Below are positions 22,834-34,351 of a DNA stretch of 64,000 nucleotides, in pieces. The stretch is from NCBI RefSeq assembly GCF_000208745.1, contig NC_030859.1, positions 18,736,680 through 18,800,679 of the forward strand, read 5' to 3'. Below the pieces are notes generated by a model that was not told the DNA's origin, did not search any database, and worked only from the letters and a program-made list of their open reading frames with translations. Source of the DNA: Theobroma cacao (taxonomy: Eukaryota > Streptophyta > Magnoliopsida > Malvales > Malvaceae). How positions within the stretch are numbered: the first letter of the stretch is position 1; each line of letters begins with the position of its first letter. The translations under genes were made by a program, and so were the position numbers.

Positions 22834-25800
22834 TCATGGGGTTAAATTTTCGTTGGCCATCCTTTTTAATTGCGTGCCATTGTAATCTTTTCGGCCTTTT
22901 ATGAACAAAAAAACTAATTTATTTAGTGTAATGTTATGTTTATCTACAACTTTTGTCATTTATTTAAGTTCAATTTTCTTTGATATTACTTTCGGATGGA
23001 TTTGAGGTGAAGTTCTTAATTAGGTGAAATATTCCAAAAAACTTTTGATTAAAAACCATTAACTAATAACAGCTAAAATTCAGATAAAAATCAAGCTTAA
23101 TTAGTAAAAGTTACTAGTGAATGTACTTATGTATGTATCAAGAAAGTAAATATACTACTGAAGAAATGTGACCTTACACTGAAGAAAAACAGAACTGTGT
23201 ACCCATGCATGTAGCTTTAACTGTTAATATGTACCTTCTGTTCCTCGCTTTATGGGACACCTTTGATTATACTTTTCCTGTTTTCAAGATTTTAGGTATG
23301 ATTAAATTAACCTTCTCGCCCTGATTTTTAGGTATCATTTGAGTTACCCCATCCTTTGACTCACCAAAATCAGCCAAGGACTAGTCTCTCCCATTCACAT
23401 TCTTTGGCATATATTACCTCAAGTTTCCAACTTGTTGAATGTGTATACTTCTACCAACTCACCGAGTCAGCCTCAACCCCCTCCTGTTTCAAACTCAGAA
23501 GTCCTCCCCAGGCTTTAGCAATATCTTCCACTTGCACCCCTTCATTGCCTCATTTTAGCCGGCAACCTCAGGCGGCCATCAGATTCCCCCAAACCCATCA
23601 TCTCATACACTCGGAATGATATACCATTTCAGTGACAAACTTTGTATATATATCATTATAATATATAATTTGTTTTATAACGTACATGATAAATTAATAT
23701 AAAATAATATATTAATGTTGTATATAATATATATTTCGTATATATTTGATATAAAAGTAATATATAACTTATACATATTGATATATAAGTAATTAATATT
23801 ATTATATATTAATATATAATATATTAATATTTATCTATAAATATTATTTTGTACATATATATAATACTATAATATTTATATTTTATAAAGTAAAGTTTAT
23901 TATAAATATGATTTAATGTAAAATATTTTTTATTTAGGTTTTGGGTATCCATATATAAAAAATTTAGCTTGTATAATTGATTATTTAACAGATTCAGGTT
24001 ATTAAATGGGTATTCATTTTTTTTTTAGAAAATGGGTATTCATATATTAATAGGGTTTGGTTTTGGATAATATTTTGTAATTTTAGTTGGTTTTTAATAG
24101 GGTTCGGATACTTGATATCTAAATGGTTTCGAGTTCATTTAAATAAATGAACCATGTTTTTTTGCATAAAATATAAATATTTGTGTTCAACAAACAAAAA
24201 GCAATTAACAGTTTAGACAATAATATGCTTTTTTTTTTTTAGATTTAGAAAGTGATATTTGTAACTATGGTTGATGAACGAAAATTGGTTTCTTCTGTAA
24301 TAATTTTTGTGAGTTTTTTAATTTCTTTTGCAATCTAAAGTTCATTACTGTATTTTTTAATTGCAAAGCTTGTTGATAAATATTTTAATTAATATTAGGG
24401 ATAAGGTCTAAATTTATTGTCCTGTATAGGGTGATGAATCAAATTTATCACTACTCTTAGAAAGTATGCAATTTGGTAATTGTAGTTTCTAATTTATTAA
24501 AAATGGTCAAAAGTTAAAATCCCTAATAAAAAGGTCAAATTATGAATTTAGCCACCGTACTATACTAAAATATTGGATTTAGTCCCTATAGTCTAATTTG
24601 TACAAATTGAATTCCTATACTTTCAAAATATGTTGATGTCAATCTAATTGTTAACACAGTCAAGCTTGTTCTGTTATAGTTTCTGACGAGGTGTTGAGCG
24701 TTGCAAACATGGCGTTAACTAATGTTGATGTGGGAATCTTAGGCATTTTAATGAACAGATTCTAAATTTAATCCCTATACTCTTTCAAAATTTGATTTAA
24801 TCCTTATATTCTATCAAAATGTTGAATTTAGTTCATGTGTTATAATTCATTTAAATTAAATTTCTTAATTTTGAAAAATATTAATGATTAATGTCACTTT
24901 GGTTGTTAACATCATGATTAGGTATCTTCTGTTAAAATTATCGATGCGACATTAATATCAACCCAGTCATTAAAGTTATTAATATCATCAAAGATCACAA
25001 ATTATTAACCGAAGTAAATAAAGATGTTTTATACCACCTTGATTTATATAAATTATAAATAATCAATCGTTTATCTAAAACTTGTGAAACATGAATCAAG
25101 GTTCCTTGCTTGTTTTCGTAGACTCCAGTTCACAAGATCATTACTTTAAAAGATACTTATAATAATTGGAAAGAAGTCATTTGTTTAGTGATGATGATTG
25201 ATGACCACTCCAAGGATATATACAAATTGTTCAAAGTGCATATCACTATCAAATAATAATTCTGATCCTTTTGCTTTACTTTCCAAAAAGCAGCATTCTC
25301 TTTATCATATTCTTTGAAGACTTTTGACAAAAGCAAAAAGACACTACATTTCTCTTTCTTACTATAGTAAGTTGATAATAAGTTTGTACGATTTCGTTGA
25401 AATTTTTTACATATTTTATCATGACTCTATGCTTTGCGAAGAGAGTATTAATTATGACTTAAAAGCAAAGCAATGAATATTTATTTTGATCATTTAACTA
25501 AAACAATTTATTTGGATTAATTTCTAATATTTTCTTATATTTCGTTTAATTGATATTTTACTATTCATTTTTTTGTCTTTTTTGTTTCTATTAATTTTTA
25601 TATAAAAAAGAAAATAGCAAAAATATAAACTAAACACAAAGTTTTAAAATTTTTTAGTTAATATTCATAAAAATCTCTATTAAAAATGATATAATGAAAA
25701 AGAAATTTGAAAACCAAAGTTATGTTCTTTAACCACCTAAAGTTGCCTCCACCACTGCCAAATTATTCTTTCCTTCTCTTGAAGACAAGAAGGGAAAAAG

Positions 25801-25834
25801 AGAAGAAAGGAAGAAAGGAAAGGAAATTTAATGG
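22834..25834. other. Intergenic DNA with AT-rich repeats and transposon debris
   Basis: 23640-23930 is TATA/ATAT low-complexity sequence. 24400-24990 contains repeated phrases such as TTTAGTCCCTATA and TTTAATCCCTATACT with TGTTAAC motifs, typical of decayed plant DNA-transposon ends. No gene is supported, including the open frame at 23356-23619. Confidence 0.45.
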
Positions 25835-26055
25835 TTGTATACACATACGCACAAGTCTCTTTTGCTAAAGCTCAGGGAATCTCAGTCTTCCATAATTCCT
25901 TTCTTGATTCCTTATGAATGCCGAACCCCAAAGCCACAAAAATTAGACCCTGCTCTACAAACCAAACTTCATCCGTTTTCTTCTAGTCCAATACCCTTCT
26001 CTTGGATTTTCTTTCTACTTCAAATCTCTTGATTCCTTTCTCAAACATATTGACC
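25835..26055 (+). promoter_or_regulatory. 5' leader/promoter of CNL2, shared with psi-CNL4
   Basis: This segment aligns with 50465-50707 upstream of psi-CNL4. Shared landmarks are TGTCTCTT/AGTCTCTTTTGCT, ATGCCGAACCCC-like, TTCTTCTAGT, TCTTGGATTTTCT and TTCCTTTCTCAAACA next to the start. A TTGACC W-box core abuts the ATG at 26050-26055 and is TTGATC in psi-CNL4. The duplication therefore included the leader. Confidence 0.55.
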
Positions 26056-29000
26056 ATGGCTTTCTTTGCAGACGCTGCTCTCTCTGCTTTCTTTGACTCG
26101 TTGTTTGCCAAGTTTTCCTCTTCCGACTTCAACTTTGTCACTGAGAAGCTGGTTCGCAAGGAGATTATGAACTGGGAAACGATATTGAGGACCATCCACG
26201 CAGTCCTTGCTGATGCAGAGGAGAAGAAAATGAAGAACCAGGCTGTGAAGATTTGGCTGGCTGACCTCCAAGACTTGGCTTATGACGTCGATGACATCTT
26301 GGACGAGTTTGCCACTGAAGCTTTGGGGCGTAGGTTGATGAAAGAACATCAGGCCAGCACAAGTAAGGCACAAAGATTTGTTCCTACTTGCTGCACTAGT
26401 TTGCATCCAAGTTCAATCATGTTTAACTATAAGATGATGTCCAAGATCAAAGAGATTACAGGAAGATTGCAAGATTTAGCAACAAAAAAGATTAACCTGC
26501 AACTAGAGAATTATGTTGGAAGGCCCATGATAATACCAAAAAGCAAGCCAAGCACTTCTCTGGTGAATGAAGCTACTGTACGAGGCAGAGACAAAGACAA
26601 GAAGGCAATAATTGATCTGCTTTTGAGGAAGGATGGCAATGATGCTGGAGTTTCTGTGATTCCCATCACCGGCATGGGAGGGATAGGCAAGACAACCCTT
26701 GCTCAGCTTGTCTACAATGACAGTAGCATAAGAGATTATTTTAATCTCAAAGCATGGGTATGTGTTTCTGATGAATTTGATGTTATTAAGATAACCAAAA
26801 CAATTCTAGAATCGGTCACTTTCCAGTCTTGTGATATACATGACTTGAATTTACTTCAAGTCAAACTAAAAGAGAAGCTATCAGGCAAGAAATTCTTGCT
26901 TGTTTTGGATGATGTTTGGAATGAGAACTACGATGATTGGACGAAGCTTCGATCTCCTTTTGATGCCGGGATTACTGGAAGCAAAATAATCGTAACAACA
27001 CGTAGTTCTAATGTTTCATCAATTATGAGAAGTGTTGCAGATTACTTGTTACAAAGCTTATCAGAAGATGATTCCCTAAGCTTGCTTTCTCATCATGCAT
27101 TAGCAAGAGGAGATTTTACTGGACATCCAGACCTGAAAGAAATTGGCTTGGAGATTGTGAAGAAGTGTGGTGGCTTGCCTTTGGCAATTAAAACTATTGG
27201 AGGACTATTGCGTACTAGGGAGAATCATGATGCATGGAAATACATATTGATGAGTGATATTTGGAGTATACCTGAAGAGAAAAGTGACATAATTCCAGCC
27301 TTATGGTTGAGTTACTATTATCTTCCTCCGCAATTGAAGCAGTGTTTTGCCTATTGCTCTTTCGTCCCTAAAGATTATGAATTTAAAGAGGAGGAAATAG
27401 TCTTGTTATGGATGGCAGAAGGTTTTCTAAATGGAGCAAACACAAAAGGGGCAACTAAAGATTTGGGTAGCAAGTATTTTGAAGAACTGGTATCAAGGTC
27501 ATTTTTTCAAGCATCTAGGAAGAATCAATCTCAATTTGTAATGCATGACTTGATTAATGATCTAGCTCAATTAGTTGCAGGAGAAATCTATTTTAAAAGG
27601 GAGAGATATGATGACATGAAAGGTCCAATTAGTCGCACTCGCCACTCCTCTTATATCATTGGCAAGTATGACAGAATTGAAAAGTTTGAGGCCTTTTTTG
27701 AAGCAAAGTTTCTACGAACCTACCTACCTTTTGATATGATGATGATGAGGCGGTATGGTAGATGCTACTTAAGCAGTAACGTTCTTGATGATTTGCTGCC
27801 AAGATTGAAATGCTTAAGGGTGCTCTCTTTAAAAAGGTACTACATCAAAAAAATTCCTTCTTCTATTGGAAATTTAAAACATTTACGTTATTTAGATTTC
27901 TCTTATACTGAAATAAAAAGTCTCCCTGATTCAATATGTACCCTTTATAATTTAGAGACTCTTTTATTAAGGTTTTGTGATGGAATTGAGAAGTTACCTA
28001 TGAAAATAGGAATTTTGGATAACCTATGTCATCTAGATATTACTGGAGCAAATTCAATTAAAGAAATGCCAAGTGGAATTGGCAAATTAACAAATCTTCA
28101 AGTGTTGTCTACTTTTATCGTGGGTCAAGGTGATGGATTGAATATAAGAGAGATGCAGAATTTGTCAAATCTCAAAGGTCAGCTTTGTATTTCTAAACTG
28201 CATAATGTGGATGAAGCTCAATATGCATGGGAAGCTAAGCTATCTGGTAAGTCTAGCCTGAATAATTTAGAGTTGAGTTGGAGTAGAAATTTCAATGAAA
28301 ATTTAAGAAATAAAGAAGTTGAGGGAGAAGTGTTGACCTTGCTTCAGCCTCATGAAGAGCTAAAGGCGCTTGCCATCAAGTATTATGCTGGACTAACATT
28401 CCCAATTTGGCTGGAAGATGGTTCATTAAAAAATTTGCAATTTTTAAATCTTGAAGATTGCCAAAATTGCAAATCATTACCGGCCATTGGAAAGTTACCA
28501 CTTTTAAAGCATCTCTGTATCAAGGGGATGAGAAGTGTGATTAGTGTTGGCATTGAGTTCCATGGAGTGAATTGGCCAAATCTATTTCCATCATTAGAGA
28601 CCTTGCATTTTGAAGATATGTTGGAATGGAAAGAGTGGAAAGTTTGTGAAATTAACAAACAAGGTAAGAAATTTTGTTGCCTCCGAGAACTCCTTTTAAA
28701 AAATTGTCCAAAATTGGTTAGAACTTTGCCCAATGATCTTCATTCTTTGGAGAAACTTGTAATCCGTAATTGTCAAGAGTTGACAGTTTCAGTTTCAAAT
28801 CTTCCAATGCTATGTGAATTTGAAATTGATGGATGCAAAGAAGTGGTGCTCGAGAGTTTTGATGATCTTTGGTCTGTTAAAAAAATCATTCTTTCAAATA
28901 TTTCAAAGTTCACTTGTGTAACAAAAGAAACGAAGAAGTTGGAGTCGGCGAAAGTAGTAAATCTCCAAATTAATGGTTGTGAGGAGTTAACCTCTTTGTG

Positions 29001-30201
29001 GCAAACAAAGTGGGGGTGGTTGGCACCTTTGAGATCACTGCATAGTTTAAAGTTTCAAAATTGTCCCCAAGTTGTGTGTATAGGGGCAACGGATGAGGAA
29101 GAAGAAGAGCTTTTGCAATTAGAATTACCATGCAACATTGAGTATGTGATATTAGTTGGTTGTCAAGGGTTAGAGAGATTATCTAAATCATTGCAGAACC
29201 TTACATGTCTTACAAAGTTGAATATCGTAAGGTGCTCGAAATTGGTTTCACTTTCGGTGGACAGCTTGCCTCTAACTCTTAGAACTTTGGACATTAGTGA
29301 TTGTGAGAATTTGCAATGCCTACTTGATGACGAAGAGAATATCAATTTCAGTAGCACATCTCTTCTTGAATCTCTTGACATTGGATGTTGTGAAGCTCTT
29401 AAATCATTATCATCAAGTGGTAAGTTACCCGTGAGGTGTAAAAAGTTGTTTATTTATGAATGCCCGGTGCTTCGTTTTTTAGCACAGAATATTGGGGATA
29501 ATGCTTGTCTTGAATCTATTTCACTCCATAATTGTATAAATATTAAATATTTACCCCAAGGACTGGACAAGCTCAATCATCTTCAAGAGATTGATTTTGA
29601 TTGTTGTCCAAGTTTGGTTGGTTTCCCAGAAAGTGGGTTGCCTATTGCCAACCTCAAAACTTTAAGGCTCGTTGAGTGTGCAAAACTAGAAGCTCTACCC
29701 ACCCTCCACACTCTTCAACAGTTGACCATATTGGGATGTCCAAGGGTGCGATACTCCATTGAAGAAAATGGTTTCCATACCAACCTAACAGAATTGGACA
29801 TCGATGAACCCAATATTAGTAAGGCACTAATGATTTGGGGATTGCATAGACTCACATCTCTTACAAAACTCGACATTGATGGTAGCAATTGCATCGAGGT
29901 GGTGTCGTTTCCCCAGGAAGAGATAGGAATGAAGTTGCCCCCTTCTCTCACTCATCTTTCTATTGGAAATTTCAAAAATATGAAAAAGGTATCCTCCAAT
30001 GGCTTTCAGAACCTCACCTCTCTTCAATCTTTGAAGATCTACCATTGCCCAAAGCTCAAATCCCTTCCCCGAAAGGAAATGCTTCGCTCGCTTTCACAAC
30101 TACTTATTTACTGGTGTCCGGTGCTAAAGGAAAGGTGCAAAAGGGGGAAAGGAAAACAATGGTCCAACATTGCCCACATACCTTACATAGAGATTGATTA
30201 A
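26056..30201 (+). CDS. CNL2: coiled-coil NB-ARC LRR disease resistance protein (RPP13-like 1 type), intact
   Basis: A single 1381-aa frame starts at MAFFADAALSAFF. Seen: a coiled coil with LAYDVDDILDEFAT (75-88), P-loop GMGGIGKTT (206-214), DLKAWVCVS-like RNBS-A (with N for D), LLVLDDVW (281-288), KIIVTTRS (310-317), GLPLA (373-377), FAYCSFVPKDYEF and MHDL (496-499), followed by roughly 25 irregular LRRs. It is much closer to psi-CNL4 than to CNL1, across leader, coding and 3' flank. The C-terminus stops at EID where CNL1, psi-CNL3 and psi-CNL4 continue with (D/G)GR(F/L)I: a GGT codon is TAA here, removing about 7-14 residues. All nucleotide-binding motifs are intact. It is predicted to be an intracellular immune receptor; its ligand is unknown. 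Confidence 0.95.
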   Translation: MAFFADAALSAFFDSLFAKFSSSDFNFVTEKLVRKEIMNWETILRTIHAVLADAEEKKMKNQAVKIWLADLQDLAYDVDDILDEFATEALGRRLMKEHQASTSKAQRFVPTCCTSLHPSSIMFNYKMMSKIKEITGRLQDLATKKINLQLENYVGRPMIIPKSKPSTSLVNEATVRGRDKDKKAIIDLLLRKDGNDAGVSVIPITGMGGIGKTTLAQLVYNDSSIRDYFNLKAWVCVSDEFDVIKITKTILESVTFQSCDIHDLNLLQVKLKEKLSGKKFLLVLDDVWNENYDDWTKLRSPFDAGITGSKIIVTTRSSNVSSIMRSVADYLLQSLSEDDSLSLLSHHALARGDFTGHPDLKEIGLEIVKKCGGLPLAIKTIGGLLRTRENHDAWKYILMSDIWSIPEEKSDIIPALWLSYYYLPPQLKQCFAYCSFVPKDYEFKEEEIVLLWMAEGFLNGANTKGATKDLGSKYFEELVSRSFFQASRKNQSQFVMHDLINDLAQLVAGEIYFKRERYDDMKGPISRTRHSSYIIGKYDRIEKFEAFFEAKFLRTYLPFDMMMMRRYGRCYLSSNVLDDLLPRLKCLRVLSLKRYYIKKIPSSIGNLKHLRYLDFSYTEIKSLPDSICTLYNLETLLLRFCDGIEKLPMKIGILDNLCHLDITGANSIKEMPSGIGKLTNLQVLSTFIVGQGDGLNIREMQNLSNLKGQLCISKLHNVDEAQYAWEAKLSGKSSLNNLELSWSRNFNENLRNKEVEGEVLTLLQPHEELKALAIKYYAGLTFPIWLEDGSLKNLQFLNLEDCQNCKSLPAIGKLPLLKHLCIKGMRSVISVGIEFHGVNWPNLFPSLETLHFEDMLEWKEWKVCEINKQGKKFCCLRELLLKNCPKLVRTLPNDLHSLEKLVIRNCQELTVSVSNLPMLCEFEIDGCKEVVLESFDDLWSVKKIILSNISKFTCVTKETKKLESAKVVNLQINGCEELTSLWQTKWGWLAPLRSLHSLKFQNCPQVVCIGATDEEEEELLQLELPCNIEYVILVGCQGLERLSKSLQNLTCLTKLNIVRCSKLVSLSVDSLPLTLRTLDISDCENLQCLLDDEENINFSSTSLLESLDIGCCEALKSLSSSGKLPVRCKKLFIYECPVLRFLAQNIGDNACLESISLHNCINIKYLPQGLDKLNHLQEIDFDCCPSLVGFPESGLPIANLKTLRLVECAKLEALPTLHTLQQLTILGCPRVRYSIEENGFHTNLTELDIDEPNISKALMIWGLHRLTSLTKLDIDGSNCIEVVSFPQEEIGMKLPPSLTHLSIGNFKNMKKVSSNGFQNLTSLQSLKIYHCPKLKSLPRKEMLRSLSQLLIYWCPVLKERCKRGKGKQWSNIAHIPYIEID

Positions 30202-32250
30202 AGATTCATCTTCCAATGACCAAGAGAAAGAATCAGAGTATGTCGACTCAGGTATTTCATCCTAGAATTTATTACTATTTTAACCTTTTTTTTTATTTTG
30301 CTTATTTCCTTTATCATGAAAAATTATACTCCTAGCTAGTAATTACGGCCCACGTCTATATTATACTTTGTAAATTAATTTTTTGTGAGTTAGGTCTAAA
30401 TTCCTCAAAAAGATGCAAATTTTACTAAATCTTTCTATTAATACCATTTAGGCTCTAATTAGCAATTTTTATACAACTTGAATGAAAATTTGTGAGTGCT
30501 TAATTGTCGAGCCTGTTCATCTCCATTTTAAAAGGACTGTTTTGTTCAGTTTGTAGCTAAATATGGAACAGCCTAATTGGGTGCCTTATGCCTACTGATT
30601 CATTAACCATGTATAACAAGAAGCATGACAGCTCTTAGGTAATACCTCCTGCTTTGCTCTTATTCACTGCACTATGTCTACTTAAAATTAACTCTATCAT
30701 TGTTATTATAATTGTTTTCTCTTTCAAACAATTAATTGAAATTTTAAAATTACTAAGTACATGCAGGAGTTTGAGCTTGGATTAATTTAGAAAGAATGAA
30801 ATTCAAACCTTTGGATGCAATTCCTTGACAACAATTATTGCAAATGGTAAGTTTTAAAGGTCAATATTTGAATGCTTTCCTTAATAGAGTCTCTGTTAAG
30901 AAGATAGTCATGCTATGGTGTTAAAGAAGCTTTAAACTTCAACCATTATATTACAAATGGTACCTACACTGATTCATTAGGAGAGAAAAAGGAAAAACTA
31001 TTATATTACAACGAATATAAATGAGCTTTGTTTGAACTTATTTTTGATAATTGAGTTACGGTTTTTGGGAGGATTAATTTTGTTTACATCTATTATTTTA
31101 AAATATTTATTATTAAAATATGAAAAAATATTTATATTAATATTAAAAAATAGTAATATTTATTATTAAAATATAAAAAATCCATATATTTTAAAATATT
31201 AATATTTATTATTTACTATTAAAAAAATTTTATGGCAAAACAAACGGAGTCTTAATTGAAGCTCAATTAGATTTAAACCCAACACTTTAATGGCAGCCCT
31301 AGTAGATGTTAAGAATAAGCTTCTTAGCATTAGAGCATGAGCAAGCTTGAAATCCATCTCTTTTCTTCTTGGTACAAAGGATAATGACAGTAGTATAATG
31401 ACATCTTCCTTATGCCATGTAAGCATTACACCTATTTGATAGAACCACTTTATTAACTTTTTTGCTACTCAACACTAATAACAGAATGCTTTGGCCTTGT
31501 ATGACAGGAATGAACAAAACTCATGATTTTGTATCTCATTACCCTCAGAATCAATGATGGAAAGGTTTCCAAGCGGGATTTGAGTGTATGTTTGAGCACT
31601 AGTGGATTTCTTGATCTGTTCTTCTCAAAAAAAAAAAATCATATTATCAACATCACTGCCCATGAAATCATGAGCAGTGATGTTGACTGTAGAATGTCTA
31701 ATTCCTAAGGCTTGATGCTTAGGGAGCCAAAACCAACCGTCAAAAGTGATTTGATAGACAATTGAGTGGCTAAGGGAAAAATGGATGAGAAAGAGACCAT
31801 CTTAATTTAAATGGCCATCTTAAAAGCGTATGGTCTTCATATTAGGTAAAATTGTTTTTTTTTAGCACTTATTATAAGGTGATGACTTTTATTTTAGAAA
31901 TTTAGCTTTTTATTGATAGTTTGTTGTAATTTCCTCTAGAGAAAATTTTTGTAATCTTATTATTTTAAGTAGTGGAAGATTGAATGGATTATGGTCTCGT
32001 GGTTTTTCCCCTTACTATGGGGTTTTCCACGTAAAATCTGGTTTCTTACTCTTATGACTTGGTTATTTATTTATTTATTTTACATTGATAACTAAGTATG
32101 AATTAGTACTTTAATGTATCATACAGTTTATTCAACATTTTCAAGGAGGGATAGGGAATTGGAGTTTTGGTTGGCCGGTTGTAATGGTAGACTATATGAT
32201 GCTTAGTGCTGTCTTCATTCCTTGGTTCTACCAGTCACAGAACACGCACA
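30202..32250. repeat. 3'-flank cassette, copy 1 (after CNL2)
   Basis: Non-coding sequence with landmarks repeated elsewhere: GTAGCTAAATAT (near 30553), AAGAATGAAATTCAAACCTTTGGA (30790), GAATGAACAAAACTCATGATT (31507), GGAAAGGTTTCCAAG (31558), AAAATGGATGAGAAAGAGACC (31778) and a GGTTTTCCACGTAAAAT end near 32020-32240. Matching blocks occur at 46205-46760, 58567-59560 and 60180-62420. It contains AG-ended pyrimidine tracts and GT sites, so spliced 3' UTR exons are possible. Confidence 0.6.
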
Positions 32251-32995
32251 GAATGTAAATTTTTGATTTACATAAATATCAAATTAAGTCTATAATCGTA
32301 CTCTAACGGTATTACAACTCCTAAACACTCTGGAAAAACAGTATGAGTGCATATGGTCTGTGCCCCGTTCAAAACAGGGTCAATCCCACCAATTGGGCTT
32401 CCATGCTTGAGACTTATCCTGGGAATCAAAGTATCAGCAGCTGCTGGTCCTCCGGCCATCTACCGATCTTTTCTCACCAGGTGGGCATCAAATAGCTCCA
32501 TCTTACCTTATTTTTCGGCCTGTTACATATAATCGCTGTCTCGACAGGGAGAAAGAAAAAAAAATGCTCTGTTATTGGACAGGTAGGCATTTAAATGAGT
32601 TATTATTACACGGAGTATCTACGGGTACTCTAACATTGGACATGACAAAGTCAAATGTGATGTCGGGTTTCATTTTCCCATGAAGTCTTGGCCGGTGTTC
32701 CCTTCATTCATCTTGCGTTTGGTTTCACAAGCTTCACTTTCATCAGAAGTGAGAAAGATACAAGCAAAAGAAACGAGTTTCCTTTTGCTTGTCTCTGAAG
32801 TTGCTAAAATTTAACGTGGCAGATGATTTGAAGTCATAAATTTGCGATTTAAGGTCCTCCGCAGAGCCAAGCCCAGGTAATTATTTTCAGTCTTTTCTCT
32901 TCCATATTTCTTTATTCTGATCAGTTCTCCATGTTTTATGTTCGTATTCCTTGCTTTACTTCCAATTTTGTGAGAATTCTCAAACTGTCTTTAGA
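32251..32995. other. Upstream region of the ankyrin gene, nothing firmly recognised
   Basis: A GC-richer patch at 32340-32530 is open on both strands for about 60 codons but matches no family I recognise. The remainder is probably the promoter and leader of the ankyrin gene. Confidence 0.35.
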
Positions 32996-33625
32996 ATGGA
33001 TGATCGCTTGATTAAGGCCTCTCAAGTGGGTGATATAGATGCCCTGTATGAACTAATTTGGGAAGATGATAATGTTTTGAAGCGGATTGACGAGAAAATG
33101 TTTGTAGATTCTCCTCTACATATAGCAGCTTCGTTTGGACAAACTCGTTTTGCAATGGAGATGATGAACTTGATACCTTCCTTTAGCAAAAATTTGAACA
33201 AGTCTGGGTTTAGCCCCATGCACCTTGCCCTCATAAATGGGCATTTCGAGTTGGTGTCTTTATTTCTACATGCTGATGCTGGTCTAGTTCGTGTCAAAGG
33301 AAGAGGGGGCTTGACCCCTTTACATTATGCTATCAAGAATGGGAACCTCAATTTCGTGGCTAAATTCCTATTAGCTTGCCCAGAGTCTATTGAAGATGTG
33401 ACGGTTCGAGGTGAGACTGTTTTGTACATTGCCATTAAATCAGACATGTTAGAAGCTCTTGAAGTTCTGGTAAGATGGTTTCAGAGAATTTGCCACAAAG
33501 ATGCCTTAGATTGGTTGGAATTCATTCCAAATTGGAAGGACGAGGAAGGAAACACTGCATTGGATATTGCAGTATCCAATAGTCAAATTCAGGCATGTCT
33601 TATACTTCTGCAATTTTTTGTTTAA
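32996..33625 (+). CDS. Ankyrin-repeat protein, BDA1/ACD6/ITN1-like, 3' part missing
   Basis: A 209-aa frame from MDDRLIKASQVGDIDALYEL. About five to six ankyrin repeats are visible: DSPLHIAASFGQTRFAMEMM, SPMHLALINGHFELVSLFL, GGLTPLHYAIKNGNLNFVAKFL, GETVLYIAIKSDMLEALEVL and GNTALDIAVSNSQIQ. Plant proteins of this type normally continue into a PGG domain with four membrane helices that is encoded by a second exon; several act in salicylate-linked defence at membranes. Here the frame runs out shortly after QIQ and no PGG exon was found before the next NLR at 34352. At the expected exon end the sequence reads CAG|GCATGT, a GC rather than GT donor. It is either a truncated copy or a gene whose second exon was lost. 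Confidence 0.75.
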   Translation: MDDRLIKASQVGDIDALYELIWEDDNVLKRIDEKMFVDSPLHIAASFGQTRFAMEMMNLIPSFSKNLNKSGFSPMHLALINGHFELVSLFLHADAGLVRVKGRGGLTPLHYAIKNGNLNFVAKFLLACPESIEDVTVRGETVLYIAIKSDMLEALEVLVRWFQRICHKDALDWLEFIPNWKDEEGNTALDIAVSNSQIQACLILLQFFV

Positions 33626-34351
33626 TTTCGTGAAATTGGGAATTATAGGGAATTGATTACCCAATTATACACCTCGAAAATCAAAACTTACATAAATGTC
33701 TCTCCGATAAAAAACAGATTATATTTATTACCTGATTGACATCAATACAATTGTCAAATACATAACTAAACAAATAGTTATCATGTATCAAAATTTTATT
33801 TTTTAAATATTGATGATCAATATTATAAGATACAGTATAAAATTTTTTAAAAAAATTAATTATAAATAATATGTATATATTTACAAAAAAATTTAAAAAT
33901 CTTATATTTATTAACAGGATTGAGAAATATAGTGCATGACTTGAAAAGATATTGTGTTTTAATTTGAATTCTCGTACTTAATAGTATATATTTTCCATAA
34001 TAATTTACTAATTAAAAGTAAAAATAGTATTTAACATTTATATATATATAGGTCAGAATCATAGAGACACAGGTTACCACCGCCTGTCGATCAATCCCTA
34101 CTTTCTCCAATGAGTTCCCATAACAAGGATACCCAATAGGCACGAAACATGACATTTACTGGCCTGACTCCTTAGGACCACTAGATCTTGATGTACCCTC
34201 GTGTAAATATCATAGTGAAGATTAGAGTTTAGATGATAGCCTTGGAGGCTTCAATCTTCTGACTAGCCAGTAGTCTGGATGCACTTCAAAATTGCTGAAT
34301 TACCCATCTCTATTTCATTTCTCATGACTACTTGATCGCTGAGTTTAAGCC
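33626..34351. other. Intergenic DNA before psi-CNL3
   Basis: AT-rich to about 34050, then about 280 bases of higher complexity that probably include the old psi-CNL3 leader. No PGG-domain coding sequence was found. Confidence 0.45.

Noticed and set aside
23356..23619. 87-aa Ser/Pro/His-rich frame
   Set aside because: No start context, no family resemblance, low-complexity composition, AT-rich neighbourhood.
32268..32532. Overlapping 60-63 aa frames on both strands in a GC-richer patch
   Set aside because: No recognised family; both strands open, so probably chance.
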